NCBI RefSeq assembly: GCF_000208865.1 | Contig: NC_018398.1 | Location: 2,232,001-2,296,000 of the forward strand | DNA length: 64,000 nt | Source: Neospora caninum Liverpool | Lineage: Eukaryota; Apicomplexa; Conoidasida; Eucoccidiorida; Sarcocystidae | Direction: 5' to 3' | Shown: in pieces, positions 47,401 through 58,500 of the stretch | Layout of the letters: each line of letters begins with the position of its first letter | Position numbering within the stretch: the stretch's first letter is position 1 | Position numbers and translations under genes: made by a program | The notes under the pieces: generated by a model | Seen by the model: the letters and a program-made list of their open reading frames with translations, nothing else | Database searches by the model: none | Told to the model about the DNA's origin: nothing

Positions 47401-49510
47401 TCCCTTTCGCCTGTGTCTCGCTGTCTCAGGATGTATGCGCAAGCGTCCTCGATTCCCTACAAGGGGAGATGAAAAAGATCCTAGAGGAGAAACATCCGAC
47501 TGACGTAGGCCACCAAAGGGGTGCTAGCCGGATCTTCGGGGACCGGCCTAGCCTCTAAAGAGGAATCGAAACATGAAAGAAACTCTTTCCGCGACAGACG
47601 AGAGAGCAAAGCGGGACGCAACAGACGGGGGAGTGTTGCCCGTAAATACTTGTTCGAATACCTATATCTATACGTCTGCATCCGTAGCTGCATGTGCAGG
47701 TGCGCATGCGTTTGCTTGTTAGGCATGTGGAAGTCCGTGGAGTGTATGTATATTGCTCTGTCTTGCGTTCTCAGTGAGTCGCTTCTGCGTTCGTAGTTGC
47801 TCTTCAGACTGGTTACACACGTGAGTGTCCTCGTAAGCCGATGTGGAATTCTCTGTCTCGAGTGATCTAGCCGTTTCGACACGTACCAATATGCATACAT
47901 GTTCTCGCTCACCGTCTCGCTCTTTCTAACTATATATATATATATATATATATATGAAGCATATCTCCATTAGTGTCGGAATTCTGTCATTTTTGTGTCT
48001 GATGTGTCTGTGTTTCCAGCTGGAAAGCAAAATCAAGAGCGTTCGGTTCATCTGCGAGTGCACAAAGTTTAGTCTTCTTCCCGCTGGCTTAATTCTCGGC
48101 GCCTTCAATTCCCTGATGGAGGATATGACGCCGCACCACGTGGAGCTGCTGTACCACACTGCAGACGTAAGCGGTTTGTGTGAGAAACACTCGGGAAAGG
48201 GGAGAGGGGGAAACGTTTCGTCTGTTCTCTTTCCTCTCACCGGTCCTGAAACCTGACGCACCGCGGTGGGATTTGGAGTGTACCTCTTTCCCTCCGCTGT
48301 GTTGCCGTTTCGTCCCCTCCGTTTCGCCGTTCTCTCTCTTGTCCGTTTTGCCCCTCTTCTCGGCCTCGAACTTTTGTTTTGAGCATAGGCCTGGGCGTCT
48401 CGCTGACGCTGCTGCGTGTGTCCCTTGGGCAGTTTCGTGACGGTGTCGTGAGCGCCTCACCGAGGACACGGGAAGCGCCGGACGCGGCGCAGCGGCGTCG
48501 GGCGCCAAAGGCCCGAGGCGCCATCTTTTCCCGTGTCGCTGTGTGGCTGTCGGCCTCCAGGCTTGCGGGCATTATCTTCTGCACATGCCCCTGACGCGGC
48601 AGCGCTTTAGTGCGCTCCTCGAGAAAATGCTGCGAATCAAAACCGCCAAAAACCTTCCCGCGCGACTCGACATCCTCATTGAAGACGCGTACCACCAACT
48701 GCGCCCTGCTGCCAATGCAAAGGCGCCCGGAAAAGGCAAGAAGCCAGAGCCTCCGGAAAAGCAATTTCTCCGGAAACTCCTCTTCGAAGAACTCCAACGG
48801 TAACCCCCACATGCATCTGCACTTACACATATATATATGGAATATATGCGAATAGATAAATGTGCTATTGAGTGTAGCGTGGGGCGCACCCGTGCCATGT
48901 CGAGGACTGTAGTGATGCGTCAGCAACCAGAGAGAGAGACAGGCAACGCGGAGACAAATGCCGAACTCGAGAGAGGTAGAGGTACGGATATCCAAGAAAC
49001 GCAGTGAGGCTCGACGCATGATTTGCTTTCACGTGAGTGATGTATCTCTTGCTATGCAGTGGGATCCAGCGCTTTTCAGCCGAACGCACTTGCCCTCAAC
49101 TGTAGGCGTGTGCATGCGCGCATATACACACATCCATGTAAATTTATAAATATATATATATATATATATAATTAGACAGATAGATACTTCTAGAGGTATG
49201 GATGCATGTGTTTACCTTTTCGGAGTCGATTGTGTGTGACTTGTTTTTCGGGCGTAGCCGAGACGAAGATCAGGTTGCGCGACTGATTCGAAAGTTCCCA
49301 TGGTCGACTGAACCTAAAATCGAAAAATGGTTCCGAGACGATGTCCTGGGTAGGTCAACGGAGCTCTTTGTGAGACGCATGCAACGCCGCGGCCTCGCGT
49401 ATGAACCATCTGAACGCCACGGCGTGCAGTGTCTGCTGGAAAGGACAGCGTCAATCCATCCCGCGTCACACGGCCCTCTCCATCTGCATCTTCACATCCA
49501 CGTATATGCT

Positions 49511-49547
<37 letters not shown>

Positions 49548-49995
49548 ATATATATATATATATATATATAGCTTTGTATATTTGGGTGCTTGGTTGTTTT
49601 CTGAGCCCTCGTCAGCGTTTTTGGTATGCGTGCAGATGTGTCGCGGTTCCTCCCCTCTTTTTCTCTCCCTGGCTCTCTTCAGATTTGGACATGCAGACGA
49701 ATTTTGACCACATCCACCGCATCGCCTCCCTCATGTGTGCCCTTGCCAAATATCTTCCGAGTGCAATTATTGCATGCATCGACGGCCTTCTCGAGGCGAT
49801 TCAGGTACAGAACGAGGCTGACCAGCATCCAAGTGGTTGTTTTTCCCTCTCCACCTGAGCTTGGAAGGTCGGATTTGCATTCGCTGTTCTCCCTCGGCTT
49901 CCGCTCTTACACCTACATTTAACATATAGAGTTCGATTTATAGACATATCGCTGCACAATGTGCTCTCGCTCGCGCGTCCTGCCTTGTGTGTCTA

Positions 49996-50044
<49 letters not shown>

Positions 50045-53000
50045 AGATCTCGTATGCCTAGATATGAATGCACACATCAATATGAATATTTGTATACAAG
50101 CACTTTTACATGTATACGTATCGTCAAAGTGCCTGTTTTCTCAATTGCTCCTCGCCGGATATGCGCGTATACCTATATTTATATGTACGACTATAACCCA
50201 GTGTATAAAGTATTGGTAAATGTGTATAATAAGGTATATGCATTTCTATATTTTCAGGTGGGGCTAGAACGCGAAGATCCACGCGACGCCCCAATTCGTG
50301 TTCGGCAGATGAAGTTTCTCGCTGAGCTGTACAATTACAGGTAGGATGTGACGAAGTGCTTCGTGCGGGAACTGCACGGGGTTCTCCTTGCGACGATTAC
50401 GACGTACCTGTCTCCGCCTGCAGCGAGGAGCGTCGTTGTGTTTGCTTCCGATATATCTTTTTTTCTTCCCGATAGGGCCTCCAAGTGTTTCCAGCGTAAG
50501 CCCGTGTCTTACTCGCCCCGTCGAGGTCCACTCCAACCTCTCTGCAGTGGTGTCTGTGCCCACGTGTAGATATTTCTTTTCTCCTTCCACATGCGTTGCG
50601 CCTGGTCGAAATCCCCTTGTTCTCATCCTTGTTCTCCGTCTTGCTGTGCTTCTTGTTCTCCTTCTTGTCCTCTGTATTGTTCTCCTTGTTCTCATCCTTG
50701 TTCTCCTTCGTGTTCTCCCTCTTCTCTTTCCGCTTCGCGTTCCTTTTCGCTTGCTTTTCTTGTGTTTTTTCTCTTGTTTCTCGATGGCGTTTCACGCGGC
50801 TTTGGTGTGTCTTCGCTTTCCGTCTGCCTAGACTCGTCGACTCCTCCGTCATCTTCGACATGCTCTATCACCTCTGTGGCTGCGGCTCTGCGACCAGCCA
50901 CCAAGCGGGCAACATCCGGACAGCTCACCGCATATTAGCCGAGCAGGCGCGATTAAACGGGATCCTTCCTTCTTCAGCAGCGACTGCCCTCCAGTCCTCG
51001 CGTCCGTCGTCTTGCGCCTCTCCAACCCCTGGAACGTCGGAAAGGAACCTGGACGAAGGCGGGCTTCTCTCCGGCGTCAAACCCTCTCCCGCTTCTCTTT
51101 CTTCTCTCTCTGTTCCGGGATCTTCGTCGGGCGGAACTGAAAATCAGCCTGGAGTCTCCTCTTCCCTCATGTTCCTGGACAGCCTGTACGACCAGGAATC
51201 CCTGCCGCTCGTTGACCCTGCAGCCCCCGTCGACTGGCCCCACAGCTGCTTTCGTGTGACTCTCATTTGCGTGCTTCTCCAGTCCTGCGGGCACTACTTT
51301 TCCAAGGGTGCTCTGCGCCTGAAGCTGGACCGTTTTCTTCTCTTCTTCCAGCGGTTTGTACGCGCCAAGGTAAGTTCGAAACGTGCAAGGTCCGCAGGTG
51401 AACGCGCCAGGGAGACAGAGAGACATAGTGAACTAGGGAGAGATAGTAGAGAGAGATAGAGGGAGAGAAGGAGAGGAACGAGAGAGCAATGTATGTGCAT
51501 ATATATATGTATATGCATATGTACAGAGATCGCGCAAAAACCTGATAAACGATCGTTTGCGGGTGCCCTGGCATAAGCGTCGCTTTCACTCTCTCCCCTC
51601 GCGTTTCCTGAGAGGCATGGCGACGCCCCTGTCTGTACAAGCACATGTACACAAATGTGGATTTTCACCGACTTATAATGCTATTCACATATATATATAT
51701 ATATATATATATATGCATTTATTTATATAGGTAGGTAGACGTGTGTATACGTTTATGGATGTGTGTCGGTGCCTCTATCCTCAGAAACAGCATTTTGCTT
51801 CCTGCGGTTGCGTTTTTTCAGCCGTATGTTCCTGTCTTGGTTGAGGCGGATTTCCTGGACACGCTGGAGGCGTTGCGTCCTCAGCACGAGATTGCGAAAA
51901 CTTTACCGGAAGCACAGCAGCGTCTTCGAGAGCTCCTCAAGGAAGAGGCGCGAATTCTAACTGCGATGAAGCAGCAGGACGGAGAAGAAGAAGAAGACGA
52001 GGTAGATTCAATGCACAAAAAGTAGCGGCACCAAACCACACGGAAAACCTTTCATATTCGTAGACATGTGGATGCATGCAGAGGTTTGGATTTATACAGG
52101 AACTCATACACTTTTTGTGTACCCGTTTGCATTTCTGCTCCTATCTTTCCGCCTGTGTATATAAAACTGCGACTGCACACAAGAATATGCGTGTCTCCGT
52201 ATCACTGTCTTCTTATATATATATATATATATATATATATACTTATATTTATATGTACATGTGAAACTGTGCACTTCTTCGGTCCATGTCTCCGGAGCAT
52301 GCATTCGAGTCTCGTTTGCGTGCTCTGTTCTTGCTTCAGGAGGCGCTGTTCGGTTCGGCGGATGAGAGTGAAGAAGAGGAAGAGGATGAAAAGACTGGAG
52401 ACGAGAAAGAAGCGGGCGTGGCGGAAGATGAAGATCTCCGCGACTACGTTCGCGAGCACGTCCAGAAGGAAGAGGCAAGTCGCCCACAGCGCATTTACAC
52501 TGTAGTCACGTTCTGGAATTCGCGAAAAGAATCAAGCACATGCCTCCGTGCCTCTCCGCTTCAGGTCGTCATGATGCATCCATGAATGTACATTCGCTTC
52601 AGAAAGAGTGGTTGTATCAGTCGTTTTTTGAGACTAGCCCTCGTTCAATCGGCAGGTGTACGAGAGTCCACGTCTTCCCCTCTTTCTACATATGTGTATA
52701 TATATATATATATAGGTGTAAAAATATCTATATTAAGGGGTGTATCTTTTCCGTGTAGCCCTTTCCGTCTTTCTCTCATTTGTCGAATCTCCCTATTCCT
52801 TCTCTTTCCCTCTGTCGTGAGTTGCCTCCCATTTTCGTTTTCGTGTCGCGTGCCGTCCGACGGCCTCTAAGGAGACGCCCTTTCACCCTTATATTCTTTC
52901 GGAGTTGTCCAGATGTCTAGGCATTGCGTCGTTCGCGCGGCTCTCCGCTTTTCCCGTTTTTCAGGAACTCCAGTTCGACGCCGACTTTGCGCAGATGATG

Positions 53001-54201
53001 CTGGCGTCGCTGAACGACGCGAAAACGCTGAGGCGTCCCACGGGCTCGGAAATGAAAATTCCTCCCAACGTGCTCAAAGAAGCTGCGGAAAGCCCTTCGG
53101 AAGGCGCCTCGGGCAAGCGTCCTCAGGGGGAAGAATCTCCGACGGCCAGCGACAGGCTCGCAGCGGACGAAGGCGAACTCGACTTCGAGGGTGAGAAGCA
53201 ATCGACAGTCGAAGCGCGATAAACCCGCGCATGCAGATGTATACAGCTGTCGTATAGAGAGGCTGAGAGTAGATAGAGAGCGCGACCGATAGAAAGATGG
53301 AGACATGCAGAGATAGGCAGAGAGCTCGAGCTAGCAACAGAAGACCAGAGAGAGGCAAATGGGAAACGTGATCGTGAGGGAGATGGAGACAGCGCGACAG
53401 AAGCAAGGAAATACAGTTTGGTGGAGAGGGACATGGCGGGGATAGCAATAGCTACATGGAGAGGACAGGTTGAGACTGAAGACAGAAACGCTGATTTCCA
53501 GACGCGCAGATCCGGTTCAGGTAGCAATGGCGCTCGCGTGTAGAGGCTGCATAGGTGCGACTTGTAGGTGTGCGCTGGCGATCCGCTCAGCCGCGAAGGG
53601 CTCTCAGCAGGATCCGTTAACTCACGGAAACAGACGATCAAGGTGTCTTTCAAAATCACATGTATAGTATATTTATTCAGTTATTTGTATGCGCAGCATT
53701 GCATGTCCACATTTGTATGTATGTATATATTTATATATTTATATAGAGGTGTGCATCTTGCCTGAGTTTCCCTTTTCCCCGTGCATTTACAACATTTGTG
53801 TTTTCTGGTGACGCGCCTGCCCAGGTCCTCTCGCACGCCCGACGACGGTCATGCGACTCGTCCTGCGGCGTCCTGACAAGCGAAATCGATTCGTTGTGCG
53901 CCCCCTGGCGGTGCCGACTGACGCGGTGCTGGCCGAAAGCTCGCGGCGCAAAGATCAGCAGGCGCAGCAGGAGGAAGCCGAGCGCGCAAACCTGAAGAGA
54001 TTCGTGATGGACCGCGTAAACCGATCCGCAGAAGAAGAGGCCGAAACCTACGGCTTCGGTTCCCAGCGCGCCGGACCGCACAGCGGACAGACCGTGAAGG
54101 TCCATCTTTTTCCTGGGCCGCGAGATGGAGGCGGCGACAAGCCGAATGCGGGGTGTACGTACACCCCGTTCGGCCACAGAGGTAAATTTCGGTCGAAGTG
54201 A
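41674..54201 (+). CDS. UPF2: UPF2, regulator of nonsense transcripts 2
   Basis: Scaffold of nonsense-mediated mRNA decay linking UPF1 and UPF3. Eighteen exons, all phase-consistent, 1493 codons: 41674-42183, 42582-43400, 43818-44051, 44497-44639, 45204-45312, 45793-46098, 46709-46855, 47430-47504, 48020-48166, 48561-48799, 49258-49349, 49683-49804, 50258-50340, 50832-51369, 51822-52001, 52340-52474, 52965-53190, 53825-54201. MIF4G-1: exons 1-3 ([36 protein letters not shown]). MIF4G-2: exons 7-10 ([72 protein letters not shown]). MIF4G-3: exons 11-14 ([48 protein letters not shown]). C-terminal UPF1-binding region: exons 17-18 ([34 protein letters not shown]). Acidic Glu/Asp exon 16 and poly-Ser exon 6 sit in linkers. 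Exon 16 ends at a GC donor (GAG/GCAAGT). The exon 4 acceptor (44496) is the least certain. Confidence 0.93.
42309..42336. repeat. (TA)n microsatellite in UPF2 intron 1
   Basis: Pure TA run in the 42184-42581 intron. Confidence 0.9.
43746..43775. repeat. (TA)n microsatellite in UPF2 intron 2
   Basis: Pure TA run about 40 bp before the exon 3 acceptor at 43817. Confidence 0.9.
44248..44404. repeat. Compound (TA)n array with duplicated TATGTACAGA junctions, UPF2 intron 3
   Basis: Three TA runs (about 44248-44270, 44343-44367, 44379-44404). The last two are each followed by ATGTACAGA, which suggests duplication of a TA-plus-flank unit. It lies in the 44052-44496 intron. Confidence 0.85.
45860..46015 (+). 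repeat. Poly-Ser coding tract in UPF2 exon 6
   Basis: TCT/TCC/TCA/TCG triplets encode about 45 mostly Ser residues in the linker between MIF4G-1 and MIF4G-2. It reads in the coding frame and is flanked by ordinary sequence (GKLKSSPSP before, [12 protein letters not shown] after). Confidence 0.9.
47931..47955. repeat. (TA)n microsatellite in UPF2 intron 8
   Basis: Pure TA run about 60 bp before the exon 9 acceptor at 48019. Confidence 0.9.
49511..49570. repeat. (TCTA)n-(TA)n compound microsatellite in UPF2 intron 11
   Basis: About eight TCTA units pass directly into a TA run. It lies in the 49350-49682 intron. Confidence 0.92.
50001..50042. repeat. (TA)n microsatellite in UPF2 intron 12
   Basis: About 42 bp pure TA in the 49805-50257 intron. 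Confidence 0.92.
50617..50735. repeat. Degenerate CTTGTTCTC repeat in UPF2 intron 13
   Basis: About ten imperfect copies of TTGTTCTC/CTTGTTCTCCTT form an extended pyrimidine tract upstream of the exon 14 acceptor at 50831. Confidence 0.8.
51689..51714. repeat. (TA)n microsatellite in UPF2 intron 14
   Basis: Pure TA run in the 51370-51821 intron. Confidence 0.9.
52214..52240. repeat. (TA)n microsatellite in UPF2 intron 15
   Basis: Pure TA run in the 52002-52339 intron. Confidence 0.9.
54151..54166. promoter_or_regulatory. Perfect 16-bp palindrome GGGTGTACGTACACCC inside the last UPF2 exon
   Basis: Exact inverted repeat in coding sequence 35 bp before the UPF2 stop; it encodes GCTYTP. It is the strongest copy of the GTGTAC(A/G)TACAC word found across the window. 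Its role as a protein-binding site is inferred only. Confidence 0.4.
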
Positions 54202-54742
54202 AACGGAGCGGAGACGGTGGGGAACAAAGAAGGGGGTGCGGGAGAAAGTGACAAAGATTTTTGGATCTGTACTCTCCTCATCTGGTCTTGTTCTTGTTCT
54301 GGCTTTGAGGCGATTTTTCCTTCTTTCCCTGCAAGTGCGCGTCTTCCAGGGTTCGCCTCCGTGTCTCGCCTCCCGCGTTATTCTCCCTCTTTTTTTAACT
54401 TTTTATCGCGAATAGGCCTCGTTCCTGTTCATCATGGTTCATCTCGTGGTGTCACCTCTCGGGTGTCCGCTCTCCGTTTGTCCTCCCCTTTCCCTCGTTT
54501 TCCGCTTCCCCCTTCGTCTTCTGTTTTGGGTTTCTGCCTCTTGTCGCACGTGTCGATTTTCGCGTGGACAATCCGCCGCTACATCGACTGCTGAACCGCC
54601 AAAACGTAAGAATCTCCCTCGATGCCAGAAACCGAGTTGAGCGCGAGAGAGAATGGCCGCCGTTAAGCGCAATTTCATTCTCCTCCTTCTCCCAGATAAA
54701 ACCATGGGACTGGATATCTACCAATGCACCTTCATAGTTTAG

Positions 54743-54832
54743 ATATATATATATATATATACATATTTGTACGCCTGTGTGTACGTATATATATATATAT
54801 ATATATATACATATTTGTACGCCTGTGTGTAC

Positions 54833-54868
<36 letters not shown>
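54743..54868. repeat. Compound (TA)n array with a duplicated ~46-bp unit
   Basis: Three TA runs are separated by two copies of ACATATTTGTACGCCTGTGT followed by GTACG. The duplicated spacer shows that a larger unit was copied, not just the dinucleotide. Confidence 0.88.
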
Positions 54869-54873
<5 letters not shown>

Positions 54874-55394
54874 TAGGTATACCGAGAGGCATGTATATAC
54901 TCTGGGAGATCCTTTCGGTGTTCCTGCAGCGATGTCGTCCGTTCGATTGACAGACAGCCGAGAAGCTCTTTTCGAGTCGATTCCACCTCATTCGCTTCTT
55001 TCTCGAGTATATAAATAATACATAGATATCCATGTATGCTTTTATAGTGATAACCAAATATGTGTTTGTTTTCGGCTGCCTTATTTTTCATGTGTATTTT
55101 CTTGCATTTCCATTTGTGCGTTGGGGCTCCGCGGCTGGTGTTAGGCCTGTGAGTCTGTATCGAGTACAGTCTGTCGGAGTCGCCTGCGCGCGAAACTTCC
55201 CGTGGAACGAACCGTGGAGTCGCCGAATCGCAGAGCACGCATTTAAGAAGAAACACCCGAAAATGTCGTCTGCCTTGAAAAGAAATGCAACTCTCGCCCT
55301 CGCGTCTCTCCCTCTCTCCCTCGTCCTCCCTTTCACCTCTCCTCCTCTCTCTCCTCTCCATGCGTGTCTCTTTTCCTCTCTCTGTCTGCCTCAC

Positions 55395-55475
55395 TCTCTT
55401 CTCGCATCCTCTCTCTCCTCGCTGCCTCTCTCTCCTCGCTGCCTCTCTCTCCTCGCTGCCTCTCTCTCCGCCTCT
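55395..55475. repeat. CCTCTCTCTCCTCGCTG tandem repeat
   Basis: About four copies of a 17-18 bp pyrimidine-rich unit just downstream of the minus-strand gene end at 55502. Confidence 0.8.
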
Positions 55476-55501
55476 GTCTCTTTCGTTTCTTGTCACTTCC
55501 T

Positions 55502-58500
55502 CTACAAGGGGCCGTGTCTCTCGACGTCGTCTTTTAGAAAAAGAAAGTGGCTGAGGTAGCCCTCCACGCGTTGGTTTCCGCACCCTGCTCGCCGGAAGAG
55601 CCGCTGCAAATCCTGGACTTCCTGCGCACTCAATTCGATCGCGGTCGCTTGCGCCCGGTGCGCTGGACAACAGAAGCGAGAGAGAACACGCACAGAAAAA
55701 AGGAAAGAACGATGACAACCCAGCGGGGAACCCCTCCGTCGATACACCCACAAAAAACGATCGCTTTTCCCGGGAGGAATGCCCGAGAAACATTCGGAAA
55801 CCTTCACGATACGCGGGGCGTCGAGCGAACGCGAAGCGCAGAAGCCGTGCTGCCCCCGAGCACGAGCTCTGCCGGCGGGGGATCCTGCTCGCAGCCCGAT
55901 ACGTCTGCGTTTTCTGTGTTGCGAAAAACGAAACGCGACGCCTCGGCGAGAGATCAGAGCAGCGGCCGCAAGTCGCTTCACTGTCTCTCGACAGACCAAC
56001 GAGCTCCGCACAGCTCGTGCTTCTTTCCGTGCACTCGCCCCTCCCCACTCCAGTGTACAGACGAACGCGACACAGGCCGGGCACGACGAGCGAGAAAAGG
56101 CTCTTCTGGGCCAATGTGACCGTTCTACGGACCGCCTGGAAGACGAGACGTGCGCTGGTTTTTGCTGGGACAGGCGACAGTTTGGGTGCAATTGCATTCG
56201 CGGCTAGACGGCCTCACCGAGTTTTTTCCACGCCTTCTCATCCGTGATCTCGAGAGCGGTGAACGCCTTGGCCAGCGTCAGAACTTGCTCCGGCTGCAGT
56301 TGCTCACCGCCGCGCTTGTGGACAAAGTGGATCAGTTGGTAGATCAGGCGCGGATCCACGAACTGCAGGGTGTGCATACAGCCGGAGAGACACCAGAGGA
56401 GGACACAAACGCGGGAGATGAGGCGCGCCGCCGGTTTTGCCTCGGGGGGGAGCGACCGCGTGGAAAACGCCGCATTCGCGTTCTTGGAAAACACAGAGAG
56501 AAACCACGTGTCTTCGCCCTGCACAGGGCGCAGAAAGAAGCGTCGAAACGACCCGTGAAGAACAAAGCCGGGAACAGACACGCATAGGGAGGTAGGTTCT
56601 TCACTGGGTACCGAAGCGGCGCAGCGTTTAGGTTTCCTTTCCGAGACTCCCCTCTGTCGCTTCTCTCCACAACAGCAGAGGCCGCGTCTCGACATATGCA
56701 CAGCGCCATATACACAACACACCGGCGCAGGCATCCCGGTGAGATTTTAGCGGATTGGCTGCGGTCTTCCCTCTTCAGCGTGGGGAAGATTATGGTCTCG
56801 CGAGACTCTCTGCACTCGACGCAAACGGAAGAGCGTCTTTCTCCCGTTTCCAGTCAGTTGCTCACCTTCTGTTTCATCATGGCCTCGGCAATTTTCGCGA
56901 TCATGTTCGTGTTAACAGTGTGATCGAGTCTGAGGAGGCGCGTCTCCTCACACAGCCTGTCGAGCAGCCACCGCACGCCAGCTGCCTGCCGAGACGAAAA
57001 TCGGGAAACCTTTCTCCCTTCCTCTCGCTTGAACGGCTCGCCAAACAAACTCTGAAAGGAAGGGACAGCAGACGTGGAAGAGTGCGCCGCGACCTTCGAC
57101 GAAGCTAGCGAAGAAGGAGAGGCCGAGAGAGCGGTCAACGCAGGTGTATGTACAGAGGCCCGAGGCGATGGCGGGAAGTTGGGAGACTCCGTAGCGAGCG
57201 ATTGAAGAGGCGCATGAGGCGCAAGGGGGAAGTGGGAGAGGAGATTAACGTCGGCGATCGCAGTCCAGACGGCTGTGAGAGCCTGCAGGGAAAGGAAGGA
57301 AACCCAATCTCTCGCGTAGCCCACTTTTGCGCTGCCGAAGGCCCCGCCTGGCCACGGCCAGACGACGCACGGCGGCACAGGACCGAGATTGCTCCAGCTG
57401 ACGGTTGACAAGGTGTCTCCCTCATTCCAGCGTTTGCTCCCGGGGATCCTGATCAACGAGCCTGCACCGCAGGTTCGGCCGAAAACTGTTTTCTCTGCAA
57501 GATCAAGAGATTCTTCCCAACTTTGTTCGCAGCCTACTTGGGCGCTGAGGGAGAACCGCGGAGCAGAGACAAAGGCAGCGTCACGGCTCGCGGAAACCCA
57601 CGTGTTTGTCTCTCCGTTCTCTCCCGAGGACGCGTCAGCAGAATGCGTTCGCCTCGCTTCTTCCGCGAGTGTCTTCGACGCTTCGGGTCTCTCGGTGCTC
57701 GTGTCTTCCTGACGAGCCGAGACTGGCCCGAGACCTGGAGCCTCCCCCGGAAGAAGCGGCGACGAAGCAGAAACGGCAGACGAAACGACAGGAGACACGA
57801 CAGGGGAGACAGGGGACTCCGAGCCGCAGGCGGACGCGGCGATCACGTAGAGAAGACGCAAGAGCCACGGCAAGTCGCGAGGGAGAAGCGTCGCCATCGC
57901 TCTAAACAACATGCACAAATCGTGGGGAGGAACGAGAGGAGCGACGGCGGAAGGCGCCTCAGAAGGTGCGGAAGGTGAGACAGAAGACCGGGGTCCAGGA
58001 AGCGTAGACGTAGGATTCTGGACGTCCTGAGTGGCCTCGAGAATCGTCAGAGCTCGGCTCTTGAGGGCGAGGATCTCCTGCGGTTTCCGCCGCTGAAAAC
58101 AAAGCACAGAGGTTGGCGTTTCCTAGAGCTTCGTGCCTGCTTCCTCCCACTTCCGTCCTTCGACCAGGTCGTGTTTCTTCGCGGCTTCGTGTGCGTCGCG
58201 TCTCTCTCTAAACCGCCCCTCACCCAGACAAACAAAGGCGCCACGCTGACGCGCACACTCTCGGCACCCGCCCCGCAAACTGCAAAACGCATTTATGCAC
58301 TCTACAGTGCAAACCGTCCCTCTTTCACCCGCCGAGATGTACTTACAAAACTGTTCATATATATATATATATATATATATAGTTCATTTGCTCCACCTCT
58401 TCTCCCTTTTGTGCCAGCGAAAGCACATCCATACGCATACATGTAGACAGAGAGAGCCAAAGCCCGGAGAAGATACGGATACACGCACGTATATATACAT

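Larger units (their letters stand above)
54202..55501. other. Convergent intergenic region with TA and CTCTCTCC repeats
   Basis: Lies between the UPF2 stop and the stop of the minus-strand helical-repeat gene, so it should hold both 3' UTRs. It contains a compound TA array (54743-54868) and a pyrimidine tandem repeat (about 55395-55475). No exon recognised. Confidence 0.5.

Noticed and set aside
54452..56114. A 460-codon minus-strand frame (54732-56114) across the end of the helical-repeat gene
   Set aside because: It runs out of frame through an exon, an intron and TA repeats. The 55502-55662 exon with matching phase explains the region better.
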